A stretch of DNA of 64,000 nucleotides from Actinomadura macra NBRC 14102 (GTDB lineage: Bacteria; Actinomycetota; Actinomycetes; Streptosporangiales; Streptosporangiaceae). Shown piece after piece: positions 25,841 through 35,900 of this stretch. Both the position numbers and the translations under genes were made by a program. The notes beneath the pieces are model-generated. The model did no database searches and was not told the origin of the DNA. It saw only the letters and a program-made list of their open reading frames with translations. Within the stretch, counting starts at the first letter, position 1. Every line of letters starts with the position of its first letter. Where the stretch lies: assembly GCF_001552215.1 (NCBI RefSeq), contig NZ_BCQT01000007.1:1-64000 (forward strand). The letters run 5' to 3'.

Positions 25841-26209
25841 ATGTTCTCGAAGAAGATCACCGCCATCTCGCTGGCCACCCTGGCCGCCGGCGCCTGTCTG
25901 GCGACGACCGCCGCCGCGCAGTCCGCGGAGACCACCGGGCACCGCTCGACGACCGCGCGGGCCGCCGCCCTGCCCCCCGGCTACCAGCTGGTGGCCCTGC
26001 CCAACGCCAACGTGCCCAACTTCCAGCGCCGCACGCTCACCTGCCCGGGCACCAAGCGGGTTCTCGGTGGTGGCGCCGAGGCACAGGGCAACAGGGCGAT
26101 CCTCGTCGGATCGTTCCCCAGCCCTGACGGTCGCAGCTGGATCGGCATCGGCCGCCAGGACGGCTACAACGACGTCGGCATCAGCGTCTACGCGATCTGC
26201 GCCGACTGA
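25841..26209 (+). CDS. Small secreted protein of unknown function
   Basis: A 122-residue protein with a clear Sec signal peptide (MFSKK followed by a hydrophobic core, cleavage likely after AAAQS/ALA-type sites near residue 27-45). The mature part is about 80-90 residues with two cysteines, in LTCPG and YAICAD, which could form one disulfide. It is rich in Gly, Asn and aromatic residues, and no family is recognised. AGGAG lies 5 nt before the ATG. The preceding 288 nt hold no gene; an AT-rich tract at about 25725-25800 probably contains its promoter. A strong hairpin follows. Confidence 0.78.
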   Translation: MFSKKITAISLATLAAGACLATTAAAQSAETTGHRSTTARAAALPPGYQLVALPNANVPNFQRRTLTCPGTKRVLGGGAEAQGNRAILVGSFPSPDGRSWIGIGRQDGYNDVGISVYAICAD

Positions 26210-26224
26210 TACGCGTCCCCGCTC

Positions 26225-26257
26225 CCGGCCCCGGTCGCCCACCGCGACCGGGGCCGG
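26225..26257. terminator. Bidirectional hairpin between convergent genes
   Basis: A perfect 14-bp stem (26225-26238 with 26244-26257) and 5-nt loop lie between the small secreted protein gene and the end of the convergent SWIM protein gene. No T-tract. Confidence 0.65.
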
Positions 26258-26312
26258 TCCGTGCGTCCCGCTCCCCGGTCTTCGGCCGGGCCAGGGGCCC
26301 CTTCGTGGACGG

Positions 26313-28295
26313 TCAGCGGTGCTCGGCCGTGGTGATGAGGCGGATGTGGGCGTCAGCCCAGGTCCGCGTCATGAGGTGCGGGTCGTCGCCGTCCAGGGCG
26401 GCGGCGAAGCGCGCAATGGTCGCGGCGGCGGCCCGGAGACCGACCCGGTCCAGATCCTTCTCGGCGCGGGCGATGCGGTCGCGCAGCCCGCGCGGGACGT
26501 GCGACAGCCCCCGCTGGGCGGCCTCGGCGCAGACGGCTAGGGCATCCTCCAGCACCGAGCCCAAGGAATCCCGTGGGCGGGCGGCGGGGCCGTCCAGGGC
26601 GGCGCCGCCGGCACCGGGCGCAAGGTCGGGGACGACGATTCCATCGTCGGTCCTGACGGCGAACGGGTCGATGACGAGGCCGCCGCGGTCCCTGCGGACG
26701 GCGCCGCCGATGAGGCGCGGACCTGCGGCGAGGGCCTCGGCCAGGGCGTCCAGGGCACCCGGACGGTACGGCGCGTAGTCGGCGGAGACCGTGGCGGTCG
26801 TCCCCGCCTCGTCGGCGACCACCGCGTCGAGCCGCTGGTCGCCGGGGTGGTAGCCGACATCGCGCACCTCGGCGACCGCGATGACGTGGACCAGCTCCGC
26901 CTCCACCCTCGGCCGAACCAGCCTCGGCGGGAGCGCGTCCAGCGCCCGTTCCGCCGCCTTGAGGTCGCGGACGAGCAGCGCGTCCGGCAGTCCGTCCCAT
27001 GCGTCGCCGAGCGGGGTGACCGTGGTCCTGGCGACCCGGCCCGGCGCGACGCGCACGACCCGGCCCGCGCTGCGGGTCGCGGTCTCCGACACGACGTTGG
27101 CGCCGGCGAGGGCGCGCAGCGACGTCCCGAGGATTCTGCGTCCGGCGAGGTCGGCCCCGGTCATCCACTCACCGTCCGGCACCGCCCACTGCCGTTTCAG
27201 GACGAGCACGGTGTCGACGTGAGCGAGATAGACGTCGGCGGTGCGGACCTCCGCGGTGCCGCCCACGCGGCAGCCGAGCGCGGCCAGCCGGACTCGGCGC
27301 AGCGGCGTCTCTGCGGACTCGTCCGTGCCCAGCACCTGCGTGCGAGGGGCGCCGCTCCCCGCCGCCAGGTGGCGGGCGTAGACCTCGGCCAGCAGGGCGG
27401 CGAGCCGTCCGGAGTCGTAGTCGGCGCGGCGCTCGTGGTAGGCGTCCATCTGTTCGGCCAGTTCGTTCACGGCGGCGGAGGGCCAGTGCAGGTCTCCGGC
27501 CGCCAGCTCCGCGACGGCGCGCCGCAAGCCCGTCGCAAGGACCGGGCCCGCGTGCACCACCCCGTCGAGGAGCACGTGGTCGACGAGTTCCAGCGCGGTC
27601 TCCAACCCGGTCCCCGCTGCCGTGCCCTCGCCCTTGCCGCCGACGTCGACCCGGACGTCGGCTCTGTCGGGGGCCTGCTCGTCGGCGGCGCGGAACGCCC
27701 AGGCCGCCAGCACGATGACCTCGGCGCGCACCACCGCCACGGCGTCGGTGTCCACGTAGCCGAGCTCGCCCGGGACGAGGAACCGCACCGTGCAGGACGG
27801 TAGCTCCACGCGCGCCACCGGGTCTCCCGCCGACGGCCGGTGGACGCGGGCCGCGTAACCCGCGCGGAGCGTCCGCCGCGCGGCGGTGAGGGCCCGCTGT
27901 CCGAGGACGCGGGCGAGCGCCCCGTCGTCGAACGCGCCCGGCGACCAACCCGCGGCGGTCTCGACCTCTCTTCCGGGCGCTGTCTTTGGTCCGGGCCCTG
28001 TCTCTGGTTCGAGTTCGCCTGCGGAGTCGCGCTGGTAGGCCAGGACGAGACAGATGCGGTGCCGGCAGGTGGACATGGCCGCGCAGGTGCAGGTCGCGGC
28101 CTCCAGCCCGGCGCCGGGCGGGAGCGTCGCCTCCGTCCCGTCCGGGAAGACGCCGTGCACGCCACCGTCCGGGCCCTCGGTCACGGCGGGCCCGTTCCCG
28201 GCGTCCAGGTCCTTCGCGGCGCGCTTGACCAGGCCGCGGTTGGCGAGGGCGGCGAGGGCGTCGGGCGTCAGCGCGAGCAGGTCGGCGCGGGTCAC
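26313..28295 (-). CDS. SWIM zinc-finger protein
   Basis: A 660-residue protein with an N-terminal SWIM motif CxCx5CxH (Cys69, Cys71, Cys77, His79). SWIM fingers bind nucleic acid or proteins. The remaining 580 residues form a large, mostly alpha/beta region with no catalytic motif I recognise. The GTG start overlaps the stop of the VWA gene (GTGA); the longer open frame upstream runs through that gene in a wrong frame. It is the last gene of the DUF4132-MoxR-DUF5682-VWA-SWIM operon, and its stop lies about 55 nt from the bidirectional hairpin at 26225-26257. Confidence 0.85.
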   Translation of the reverse strand: MTRADLLALTPDALAALANRGLVKRAAKDLDAGNGPAVTEGPDGGVHGVFPDGTEATLPPGAGLEAATCTCAAMSTCRHRICLVLAYQRDSAGELEPETGPGPKTAPGREVETAAGWSPGAFDDGALARVLGQRALTAARRTLRAGYAARVHRPSAGDPVARVELPSCTVRFLVPGELGYVDTDAVAVVRAEVIVLAAWAFRAADEQAPDRADVRVDVGGKGEGTAAGTGLETALELVDHVLLDGVVHAGPVLATGLRRAVAELAAGDLHWPSAAVNELAEQMDAYHERRADYDSGRLAALLAEVYARHLAAGSGAPRTQVLGTDESAETPLRRVRLAALGCRVGGTAEVRTADVYLAHVDTVLVLKRQWAVPDGEWMTGADLAGRRILGTSLRALAGANVVSETATRSAGRVVRVAPGRVARTTVTPLGDAWDGLPDALLVRDLKAAERALDALPPRLVRPRVEAELVHVIAVAEVRDVGYHPGDQRLDAVVADEAGTTATVSADYAPYRPGALDALAEALAAGPRLIGGAVRRDRGGLVIDPFAVRTDDGIVVPDLAPGAGGAALDGPAARPRDSLGSVLEDALAVCAEAAQRGLSHVPRGLRDRIARAEKDLDRVGLRAAAATIARFAAALDGDDPHLMTRTWADAHIRLITTAEHR

Positions 28296-29449
28296 CGGCC
28301 GATCCGTTCGGCGACGAACGCGGCGAGCCGGCCCGGCGTCATCGCGCCGACGTGCGCTCCGGCGTCGGCGAGGCGCTGCGCCGTGCCCCGGTCGTAGGAC
28401 GGGTTGGCCTCCTCGTCCAGCGCCGCCAGCCCCAGCACGTGCGTGCCCTGCTCGACGAGCCGCCGCACCTCGCGGACGAGCCCGTGCACGTCCCCGCCCT
28501 CGTAGAAGTCGCTGACGACGGCGACGATCGCGCGGCGCGGGTTGTCGACCAGCCCGGCGCCGTAGGTCACCGCGCGGCAGATGTCGGTGCCCCCGCCGAG
28601 CTGCACCTTCATCAGCAACTCGGCGGGGTCGGTGACATCGGACGTCAGGTCCACGACGGAGGTGTCGAACGCGACCAGGTGCGTACGCAGCCCCGGTAGC
28701 CCCCACAGGCACGCGGCCGTGACGGCGGCGTGGATCACCGACCCGACCATCGAGCCCGACTGGTCGACCAGCAGGATCATCTGCCACTGCTCGACGTGGC
28801 GCCGCGTCCGTGACAGGAACCGCGGATGCTCGATGTACAGGCGCCGATCGTCCGGACGGTAGTGCGCGAGGTTGGCGCGGACCGTCCCGTGGAAGTCGAA
28901 GTTGCGGGAGTTCTTGATCCGGCTGGGGCGCCGCGACCGCGTCCCGTGGAAGGACTCCCTGACCTCGGTGGCGAGCTTGTCCATCAGCTCCCGGACGACC
29001 GCCTCGACGATGCGCCGGGCGAGCGCGAGGACCTCCGGGCTCATCAGGTGCTTGGTACGCAGGACGGCGCGCAGCAGCGCCTTGTCGGGCTCGATGCGCT
29101 CCAGCACGGCGGGATCGGTGACGATCTCGTGGATCTCGTAGCGTTCGACGGCGTCGCGTTCGAGCCGCTCGATCGTCTCCTTGGGGAAGAGCCGGTGGAT
29201 GGCGTCGAGCCAGTCGACGGTGGTGAGCACGGACGGGCCGTCGCCACCGGTGCGGTCGTCGGAGCGGTCCGGAGGGGCGCCGCCCGCCCGTTCGGTCCGC
29301 ACCCCCTGCCGTTCGAGTTCGGGGTCGCGGCCGTAGAGCCAGCCGAGCGCCCTGTCGCGCTCGGCGGACAACTCGGCCAGGGCGCCGGTGGACTCCTCCG
29401 CGGGCGCGCCGAGGATCAGCCGCCAGCGTTCCAGGTCGGGCGTGGTCAT
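28292..29449 (-). CDS. VWA-domain protein, partner of the MoxR ATPase
   Basis: A 385-residue cytosolic protein. An N-terminal helical region (1-215) precedes a VWA domain with intact MIDAS DQSGSM (229-234), a later Thr in GGGTDI and Asp in SDFYEGGD. Unlike the VWA protein at 23836, it has no HExxH motif. VWA/MoxR pairs assemble or remodel target complexes in an ATP- and metal-dependent way. ATGA overlaps join it to the DUF5682 gene before it and GTGA to the SWIM gene after it. Confidence 0.88.
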   Translation of the reverse strand: MTTPDLERWRLILGAPAEESTGALAELSAERDRALGWLYGRDPELERQGVRTERAGGAPPDRSDDRTGGDGPSVLTTVDWLDAIHRLFPKETIERLERDAVERYEIHEIVTDPAVLERIEPDKALLRAVLRTKHLMSPEVLALARRIVEAVVRELMDKLATEVRESFHGTRSRRPSRIKNSRNFDFHGTVRANLAHYRPDDRRLYIEHPRFLSRTRRHVEQWQMILLVDQSGSMVGSVIHAAVTAACLWGLPGLRTHLVAFDTSVVDLTSDVTDPAELLMKVQLGGGTDICRAVTYGAGLVDNPRRAIVAVVSDFYEGGDVHGLVREVRRLVEQGTHVLGLAALDEEANPSYDRGTAQRLADAGAHVGAMTPGRLAAFVAERIGR

Positions 29450-31836
29450 GACGGTTCCCCTCCGGTGAGCCCGGCGGCTCCGGTGAGCCCGGCGGCGGCG
29501 AGCGCCCGGTTCACGCGTTCCTCCAGGGCGCGTGCCTCGGCGACGACCAGTGGGGCGGCGCTGGTGCGCAGCAGCGCGCGGGCGGGGCCGCGCAGGCCGC
29601 GGCGGTCCAGCAGTCCCTGCGCGATCGTCGCGCGTTCGCGGGGCGGGAAGAACTCGAACGCCTGCCGCAGCGCGGGCAGCGCGATGAGGAAGTCCGCCTC
29701 GCCGAGGTCCGAGACCAGTTCGTCCAGGACGTCGAGGACGGCGGCGTCCGGGTCGAGCACCTCCTGCCGGGCCAGCGCGAACAGGCCGGCGAGCCAGTCG
29801 CCGAAGACCCGGGGGCCGGCCGCGCCGCGCACCGCGCGGGCCGGGTCGCCGGCGTCGCCGAGCGAGCGGGCGAGCCCGAACGCGGCGCCCCGCAGGTCGG
29901 GCGGTGCCTCGTCGTCGGCGGCGACCCGGCGGGCGACGCCGAGCGCCGCGTCCCGGTCCAGGCCGAGCCCGCCCATGCCCTGCCGGGGCGCGGCGTGCAG
30001 CAGCGCGTCCCGGACGGCGCGGACGGCGCGCAGCCGCCCGAGATCGGCGGGCGCCGGGCCGCCCCGGACGCCCTCCACCAGCCACAGCAGCCGGGCCGTG
30101 CACTCCTCGATCACCGTGCCGAACAGGGAACTGCGGGCGGTCCCGAGCAGGCCGTCATGCCGCCACAGCCCGAGGACGACCTCCAGCGCCCGGCCGAGCG
30201 CGGGCACGTCGGCAGAGCCTGCGATCCCCGCGCGGATCCATCCGGCGATCCGGTCGGACTGGCCCGTACACCCGCACAGCGCCGCGTCGAACAGCACCTC
30301 GGCGAGCCCGCCCATGTTCGCGCCCGCCTGTGCCATGCGCTCCTCAAGCGCGGCGGCGGCCGCGTCCGGCAGCGTCGGCCCGTACGCGCCCGCCTCGATC
30401 AGCGCGGGCAGCCGGGGACCGGCGGGGTCCGGCGGGTCCACCCGCCAGCGCTCCTCCAGCACGAGGTCGGCGCCGGCCTCCAGGCCGCTCCGAGGGGTGT
30501 GGGGTGTCGTCCCCCCACCCAGGAGAGGCCCGGACTCGTGGGTGTACCCGGGGACGCGCAGGACGCGCAGCCGGTGCAGCGCGCGGCTGCGTTCCAGCCC
30601 CCGCGGCTCGGCCAGCTTCAGGGAGACCGGTCCGCCGCGGTCGAGGCCGAGCCGCTCCAGCTCGGCGGTGGCGTGGTGCACCAGCGGTGGCGCCGGGGTG
30701 TCCGGATGCAGGCGGCCGACGCGGTCGCCGCTGAGCGCGGCGACCATCTCGGCGACCGCGGGATGCGCCCCCGGAGCGGGGACCCCGCGCGCCGTCCACG
30801 GCAGCCGCTGGTCGAGGTCGTCGGTGACGAGCGCGGCGACCAGCCCGTCCAGCAGGTCGGTGCGGGCGGGCGAACGGTGGCCGCGCAGCCGGGTCAGCCC
30901 CTCGGTGAGGGTCCGTGCCGCGATCAGATCGGCGGTCGACACGACCTGCCGGCGCCCCCGCAACCGCGCCACGACGGTCTCGGTGAGCGCCGCCGCCGCG
31001 GCGTCGGGCCCGGCCTCCCACAACCGCTGGTAGTACTCCGGCGACGGCATCCCGGACTGGTAGCCGGTGAACGCGTCCAGCCGCCGGAACGAGTACGGGA
31101 CGAGGAAGCTCCCGCCCGTCGCACCGTCGGGAGGCCGTGGCACCTCCGGCCAGCCCGTCCCGCCCTCCCCCGCGTGCCGCGCGACGAGCGTTTCGAGCGC
31201 CGGCTTGTGGAAACCGCCGGTCACGACCACCACCGGACGGTCCCCCGCGCCGTCCTGCGCCCCGTCCTGCGACGCGTGCACTGCCGCCCGCACCCACTCG
31301 GCCATGTAGGCCTCACGGTCCGCGTCGTCCGGTCCGGCCTCCGACTCCCCTCGGACCAGGTCGAAGTACGCGCCGAGCCGTTCGGGAAGGTCCCCGTCCG
31401 CGATCTCGAAGAGGTGGTCCCAGAGGACGTCGGTGTTATCAACGGCGAACTCCTGGCAGAGCCGCTCGGTGACCTCGGCGTAGCGGCGCTCGGCGTCAGC
31501 GTACCGGTTGCGGCGCTCGCCGAGCGCAGGATGCCACGCGGGCAGGTCGATGAACTTCAGCTCCGCTCCGACGGCGCGGCCCTCGGTGAGTGCGACCCAC
31601 TCTGGGGAGTAGGCGCAGAACGGCGTCCACGACGCGTGCATCCGCTCGGCGTCCCGGTAGTGGCTGAAGATCGCGACGGGCGGCGCGTGGCCGAGCAGCA
31701 GTTCCCCCAGCCGGTCCCCGAAATCGGCCGGCCCCTCCACCAGCACGTACGCGGGACGCAACCGCCGGATCACGTCCCGGACGAGCCGCGCGCACGCGGG
31801 GCTGTGGTGCCGGACCCCGACGAACGTGACCGCCAT
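29446..31836 (-). CDS. DUF5682 family protein
   Basis: A 796-residue cytosolic protein starting MAVTFVGVRHHSPACA, the hallmark of DUF5682 proteins. The GxRHHSPA motif and the following VLVEGPADF recall the TraB/ChaN/EreA-like hydrolase fold, so a hydrolytic activity is possible, but this is inference. The rest is long and helical with no other motif. The ATG overlaps the stop of the MoxR gene (TGATG). In other bacteria, DUF5682 genes occur with the same MoxR, VWA, SWIM and DUF4132 partners as here, to my recollection. Confidence 0.82.
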   Translation of the reverse strand: MAVTFVGVRHHSPACARLVRDVIRRLRPAYVLVEGPADFGDRLGELLLGHAPPVAIFSHYRDAERMHASWTPFCAYSPEWVALTEGRAVGAELKFIDLPAWHPALGERRNRYADAERRYAEVTERLCQEFAVDNTDVLWDHLFEIADGDLPERLGAYFDLVRGESEAGPDDADREAYMAEWVRAAVHASQDGAQDGAGDRPVVVVTGGFHKPALETLVARHAGEGGTGWPEVPRPPDGATGGSFLVPYSFRRLDAFTGYQSGMPSPEYYQRLWEAGPDAAAAALTETVVARLRGRRQVVSTADLIAARTLTEGLTRLRGHRSPARTDLLDGLVAALVTDDLDQRLPWTARGVPAPGAHPAVAEMVAALSGDRVGRLHPDTPAPPLVHHATAELERLGLDRGGPVSLKLAEPRGLERSRALHRLRVLRVPGYTHESGPLLGGGTTPHTPRSGLEAGADLVLEERWRVDPPDPAGPRLPALIEAGAYGPTLPDAAAAALEERMAQAGANMGGLAEVLFDAALCGCTGQSDRIAGWIRAGIAGSADVPALGRALEVVLGLWRHDGLLGTARSSLFGTVIEECTARLLWLVEGVRGGPAPADLGRLRAVRAVRDALLHAAPRQGMGGLGLDRDAALGVARRVAADDEAPPDLRGAAFGLARSLGDAGDPARAVRGAAGPRVFGDWLAGLFALARQEVLDPDAAVLDVLDELVSDLGEADFLIALPALRQAFEFFPPRERATIAQGLLDRRGLRGPARALLRTSAAPLVVAEARALEERVNRALAAAGLTGAAGLTGGEPS

Positions 31837-32930
31837 CAGCCGGGGAGCAGGTGCCGGGCGGCGTGCAGGGCCTTCCACTGCTCGCCCTCGCGCCTCGGTG
31901 CCTGCTGCTCCAGGTAGCGGCGCAGCCGGGTCAGGTCGTCGGGGCTGTCCTTGGCGGCCGTGCCCGCGAGGCACTCGACGATGTCGGCGGCACCGCCCGC
32001 CTCGCCGCGCAGGAACCACCCCCGCACCCCCACCGCGTGCGCGACCGACACCGCCTCCGCCGTGCTCATCACCGCCGACAGCCGGTCCATCGACCGGCCC
32101 TCCTCCGTCGTGGCGTTCCGCAGCTCCCGGAACGTGGTGACCAGCACCTCCAGGACGTCCCTGCGCGGCGCGACACCGACCCCGCTGCGCTCCAGGAGCC
32201 GCGCAGCCTCCGCCTCCACCAGCTCCAACTCGGTCGCGAAGTCGGCGATCGGGAACACCGTCTCGAAGTTGAACCGCCGTTTGAGCGCCGCGCTCATCTC
32301 GTTGACGCCGCGGTCGCGGGTGTTCGCGGTCGCGATGACGTTGAACCCGTCCCGGGCGAAGACCATCGCGTCCCGCCCGGACAGCTCGGGGATCGCGAGG
32401 ACCCGGTCCGACAGGGGCGACAGCAGCGCGTCCTGGACCTCCAGCGGGCAGCGGGTGATCTCCTCGAACCGGACGATCTTCCCCTCGGCCATCCCGTCCA
32501 GCAGCGGCGCCGGGACCAGCGACCGCGTGGACGGGCCCTCCGCCACCAGCAGCGCGTAGTTCCAGGAAAACTTGATCTGGTCCTCGGTGGTGGCGGCGCC
32601 GCCCTGGATCGTCAGCGTGGACGTCCCGCTCACCGCCGCCGCGATCAGCTCCGACAGCAGCGACTTCGCCGTCCCCGGTTCCCCGACCAGCATCAGCCCC
32701 CGGCTCGTCGCCAGCGTCACCAGTGCCCGGTCGATGAGCGAGGTGTCGCCGACGAACTTGCGGGTGACACCGGCCGCGGGGTCCCCGACGATGAACCGCC
32801 GCGCGGCCGTCAGGCTCAGCGCCCAGCCGGGGGGCCGCGGCCCGGTGTCCTCCTCCCGCAGCCGCGTCAGCTCGTCGGCGAACCGGACCTCGGCCGGCGG
32901 CCGCTGATAGTCGTCGGTGTCCTTCGTCAT
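31836..32930 (-). CDS. MoxR-type AAA+ ATPase (second module)
   Basis: A 364-residue AAA+ ATPase with Walker A GEPGTAKS (83-90), Walker B IVRFEE (152-157) and an arginine-finger region LKRRFNFETVFPI. It differs clearly from the MoxR ATPase at 22652, with another spacing and C-terminus, so the two are not a recent duplication. It begins 15 nt after the DUF4132 gene and is coupled to the DUF5682 gene. It would power remodelling of a target together with the VWA protein encoded two genes downstream. Confidence 0.92.
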   Translation of the reverse strand: MTKDTDDYQRPPAEVRFADELTRLREEDTGPRPPGWALSLTAARRFIVGDPAAGVTRKFVGDTSLIDRALVTLATSRGLMLVGEPGTAKSLLSELIAAAVSGTSTLTIQGGAATTEDQIKFSWNYALLVAEGPSTRSLVPAPLLDGMAEGKIVRFEEITRCPLEVQDALLSPLSDRVLAIPELSGRDAMVFARDGFNVIATANTRDRGVNEMSAALKRRFNFETVFPIADFATELELVEAEAARLLERSGVGVAPRRDVLEVLVTTFRELRNATTEEGRSMDRLSAVMSTAEAVSVAHAVGVRGWFLRGEAGGAADIVECLAGTAAKDSPDDLTRLRRYLEQQAPRREGEQWKALHAARHLLPG

Positions 32931-32945
32931 GTCCTGTTCCGGGGG

Positions 32946-35900
32946 TCAGACGGTGAGGGCGGTCAGTTCGGCGAGCACCTCGGACGCGGTGATCGCGTCC
33001 AGGTCACCGAGGCGGAGCGTCGACTTCTTGTCCTTCCGGTAGCGGTACTCGCCGGGCTCGTCGGCGAGCCACACATGCTCAAGGGTCTGGTAGTCGCCGT
33101 TCGCCCCGAGTTCCATGGCGGACAGGCCAGGGTCGAGCCCGATCACGAGGTGGCGGCCGCCGGTGACGGGCCGCGAGATCCAGGTCTCGTTGCCGCCGCC
33201 CTGCGGTTCGCCGCGCTCCCAGCCGAGCCGGACGAGCCCGGCCACGCGACCGAAGGGGACGGCCAGGTTCTCGAACCGATCGAGCCGTTCGCCGTCGCGC
33301 TCCTTCTCGGTGAGGGCGTGGACGGCCCGTCCGAGCTGCGGGAACGGCTGGAGGATCTCGTAGTCGGCGAACACCTCTCCCCAAGCGGCGACGTCCAAGT
33401 GCAAGGGATGCGCAACGCGGACGGCGGCGGACTCCGTCAGCGTGAACGCCTCGTCCTCCACGTCCGCGAACGTGCCGTCCTCGGCGATCCGGAACGTGGA
33501 CACCGTGTCCCCGTCGGAGGCGACCCACACGAGGCGACGCGCGAGGTGCCGGACGAGCGGATGGCCCACGACGAACTCGCGGAACTCACCCGCCGTCCAC
33601 TCCCGTTGCGTCACCATGGCGCGCTCCAGCCGCATCAGCTGGCTCGACGCGACGGTCCGGACGTCCTTCTTCAGCGCCGCGAACGCCTTGGAGGCGGCCG
33701 GAGCGAGTTCGGGATCGTCCTTCGCACCGGGCTTGGGCAGGGACTTGCGCGGCTTGCCGTCCTCGTCGGCGACGGTCGGCTTGAGCTGCTCATCGAAGCC
33801 AACGCGGAAACGACGCGGCCCGTAGTCGAGGGTCATCGAACCGTCGGCGTCCAACCCAAAGTCGGGAACAAGACGGTCGGCGAGCTGCTCGGTGCTCAGG
33901 CCGAGCCGATCGGCGACCTCACGGATCCGCGCCTGCGCCTCGCCTTGGAGCCCCTTGAACTTCACCTTCTGCGCGATGCCGTGCAGGTGCATCAACGCCA
34001 CGTCCGACCCGATCTCGGCCAGCACACCAAGGCCGGTGACCGCGTGCTTGTGACCACCCTCGCCCGGCCAGGCGCGCACAACCGGTGTCAGCAGCCGCAC
34101 CGTCGCGTCATTGCCGCTGCGACCGAGCTGCGTGAGCGCCCAACCGTCCTTGGAAGGCTTCCCGGCCTCCCGCCACTTCTGGAACAACGCCCACCCGAAC
34201 TCCGCGACGGACTCCGGCTCACATACCCGCCGAATCTCCTCCATTCCGTGCGGAACGGACATCGCCAGCAGTTCCAGCAGGCGACGCGCCGCCTCGCGCG
34301 GCAGAGCCCGATCCCCACCGCGCAGGAGCACCTGCGGCAGGACCGCCGGGTCCAGCCACTCGCCGATCTTCGGCGGCTGGACCAGTCCCGTCCCCGCCGG
34401 ATGGGCCGCCAGCAGTTCCCCGATCGCGGCCGCGGCCTCGTCGCCGTGCGCGGTCCGCGTCGCCGCCACGATCCCAGCGAGGTCATGCGCGCCGTTCAGG
34501 TGGCGGAGGGCGTGCTCGGCCGGACGCCACCGCTTGGCCGTCGTGGCGAGCGCCGCCGGGACGAGCAGCGGGACCGCGTCGAGGCCGTGCCGATCGAGCC
34601 ATCGGCGTCCGGCGTCAGCACCCTTACCTCGCCGGGCGAGCCAGTCCGCGGCGAGCAGCGCCACCCCCTCGTCCAGATACGGCAGCAGCGGATCGGCGCA
34701 GGTGTCGGGATACGCCTCCGCCATCCGGACGGCGACGGGCAGCGCGTCCAGTCCGTACCGGGCGGCGAGAGGGCGCGTCCACCGGTGCGCATCACGGCGG
34801 GCGAAGCCGGTGAAGCCGGGCAGCAGCGGCCGGATCAGCTCCTCCGGGCCGTGCACCATGAGCTGCACCGACCCGGTCTTGTGGTCGCCGGACGTATAAC
34901 CCTCGACGAGCATGGCCCAGTCCGCGCCCTCCGGCGCGCCAACGCCCGAATCGGCGTCGAGCCACTCCCGGTGTTCGCCGTCCAGCCACGCGAGCCGCGG
35001 CGGCGGCGCCTGGAGGCCGGCCACGGCGGGGCGGCGAGCCCGCTCCCACGAAGGGTCCGTCAGGACGGCGGGCAGCACGTCCTCCGGCGCGTCCGGCACC
35101 CGGACGGAGGAGGCCGCGATCCGCTCGACCTCGGCGCGGACGTCACCCGGCAGGCCCGGCTGGGCCGCCTCGACCACCTCGGGGTGCAGCATGACGTGCT
35201 CCGCGAGCAGGTCGTCGGCGCCGGCGCGCGCCAGCAGCCGCAGCGCCCGTACCGGGAACCGCTTCATCGCCTCGCCGAGGGCGGGCCGCACGTGCTTGCG
35301 GTCGATCCGGTCCAGCAGTCCCTGGAACGCCTCGTCCGTCGGCAGGAGGGCGATCGTCTCGTAGAGGCGCCGGCGATCAGCCGACTCCAGGTGACCGCTC
35401 CCGGCGTTGGCGAGGAAGAAGTCGAGGGCGCCGGGGCCGACACCGTCCGCCATCGTGACGAGCAGTGCGCGGGTCGCGTCCTTCCAGAACAGCCCCCTCG
35501 CCATGAGCGGGGTTGCGAGCTGGGCGGGTGTGCCGAGCGCGGAGTACATCAGCCACCGCAGGCCGCCGCCGCTCGGCGCGGGGGTGGGCGCGGCGCAGCA
35601 CTCGTCCACCCAGTCCTCGCGTGTCGGGGCGAGGTACGACACGATCCACCGCATCGACCATGTGAGGCGGTGGGCCGCAAGCCGCTCCACCGCGTCCGCG
35701 TACTCGTGCTCCGCCGCGACCGCGAGCAGGCCCCGGACCCGCCGCAGCGTCTCCTCGGCCGCCCCGCCGCCGTCATCGTTCTTGCGATGCTCAGCCCCGA
35801 CCCAGGTGCCGACCCAGTCACCGCCGCCGCGCCGGATCGCCTGCGTGCGGCTCCGCTCCACCACCGCGCACGCGGCGAACCCGATGCCGTGCTCTGCGAC

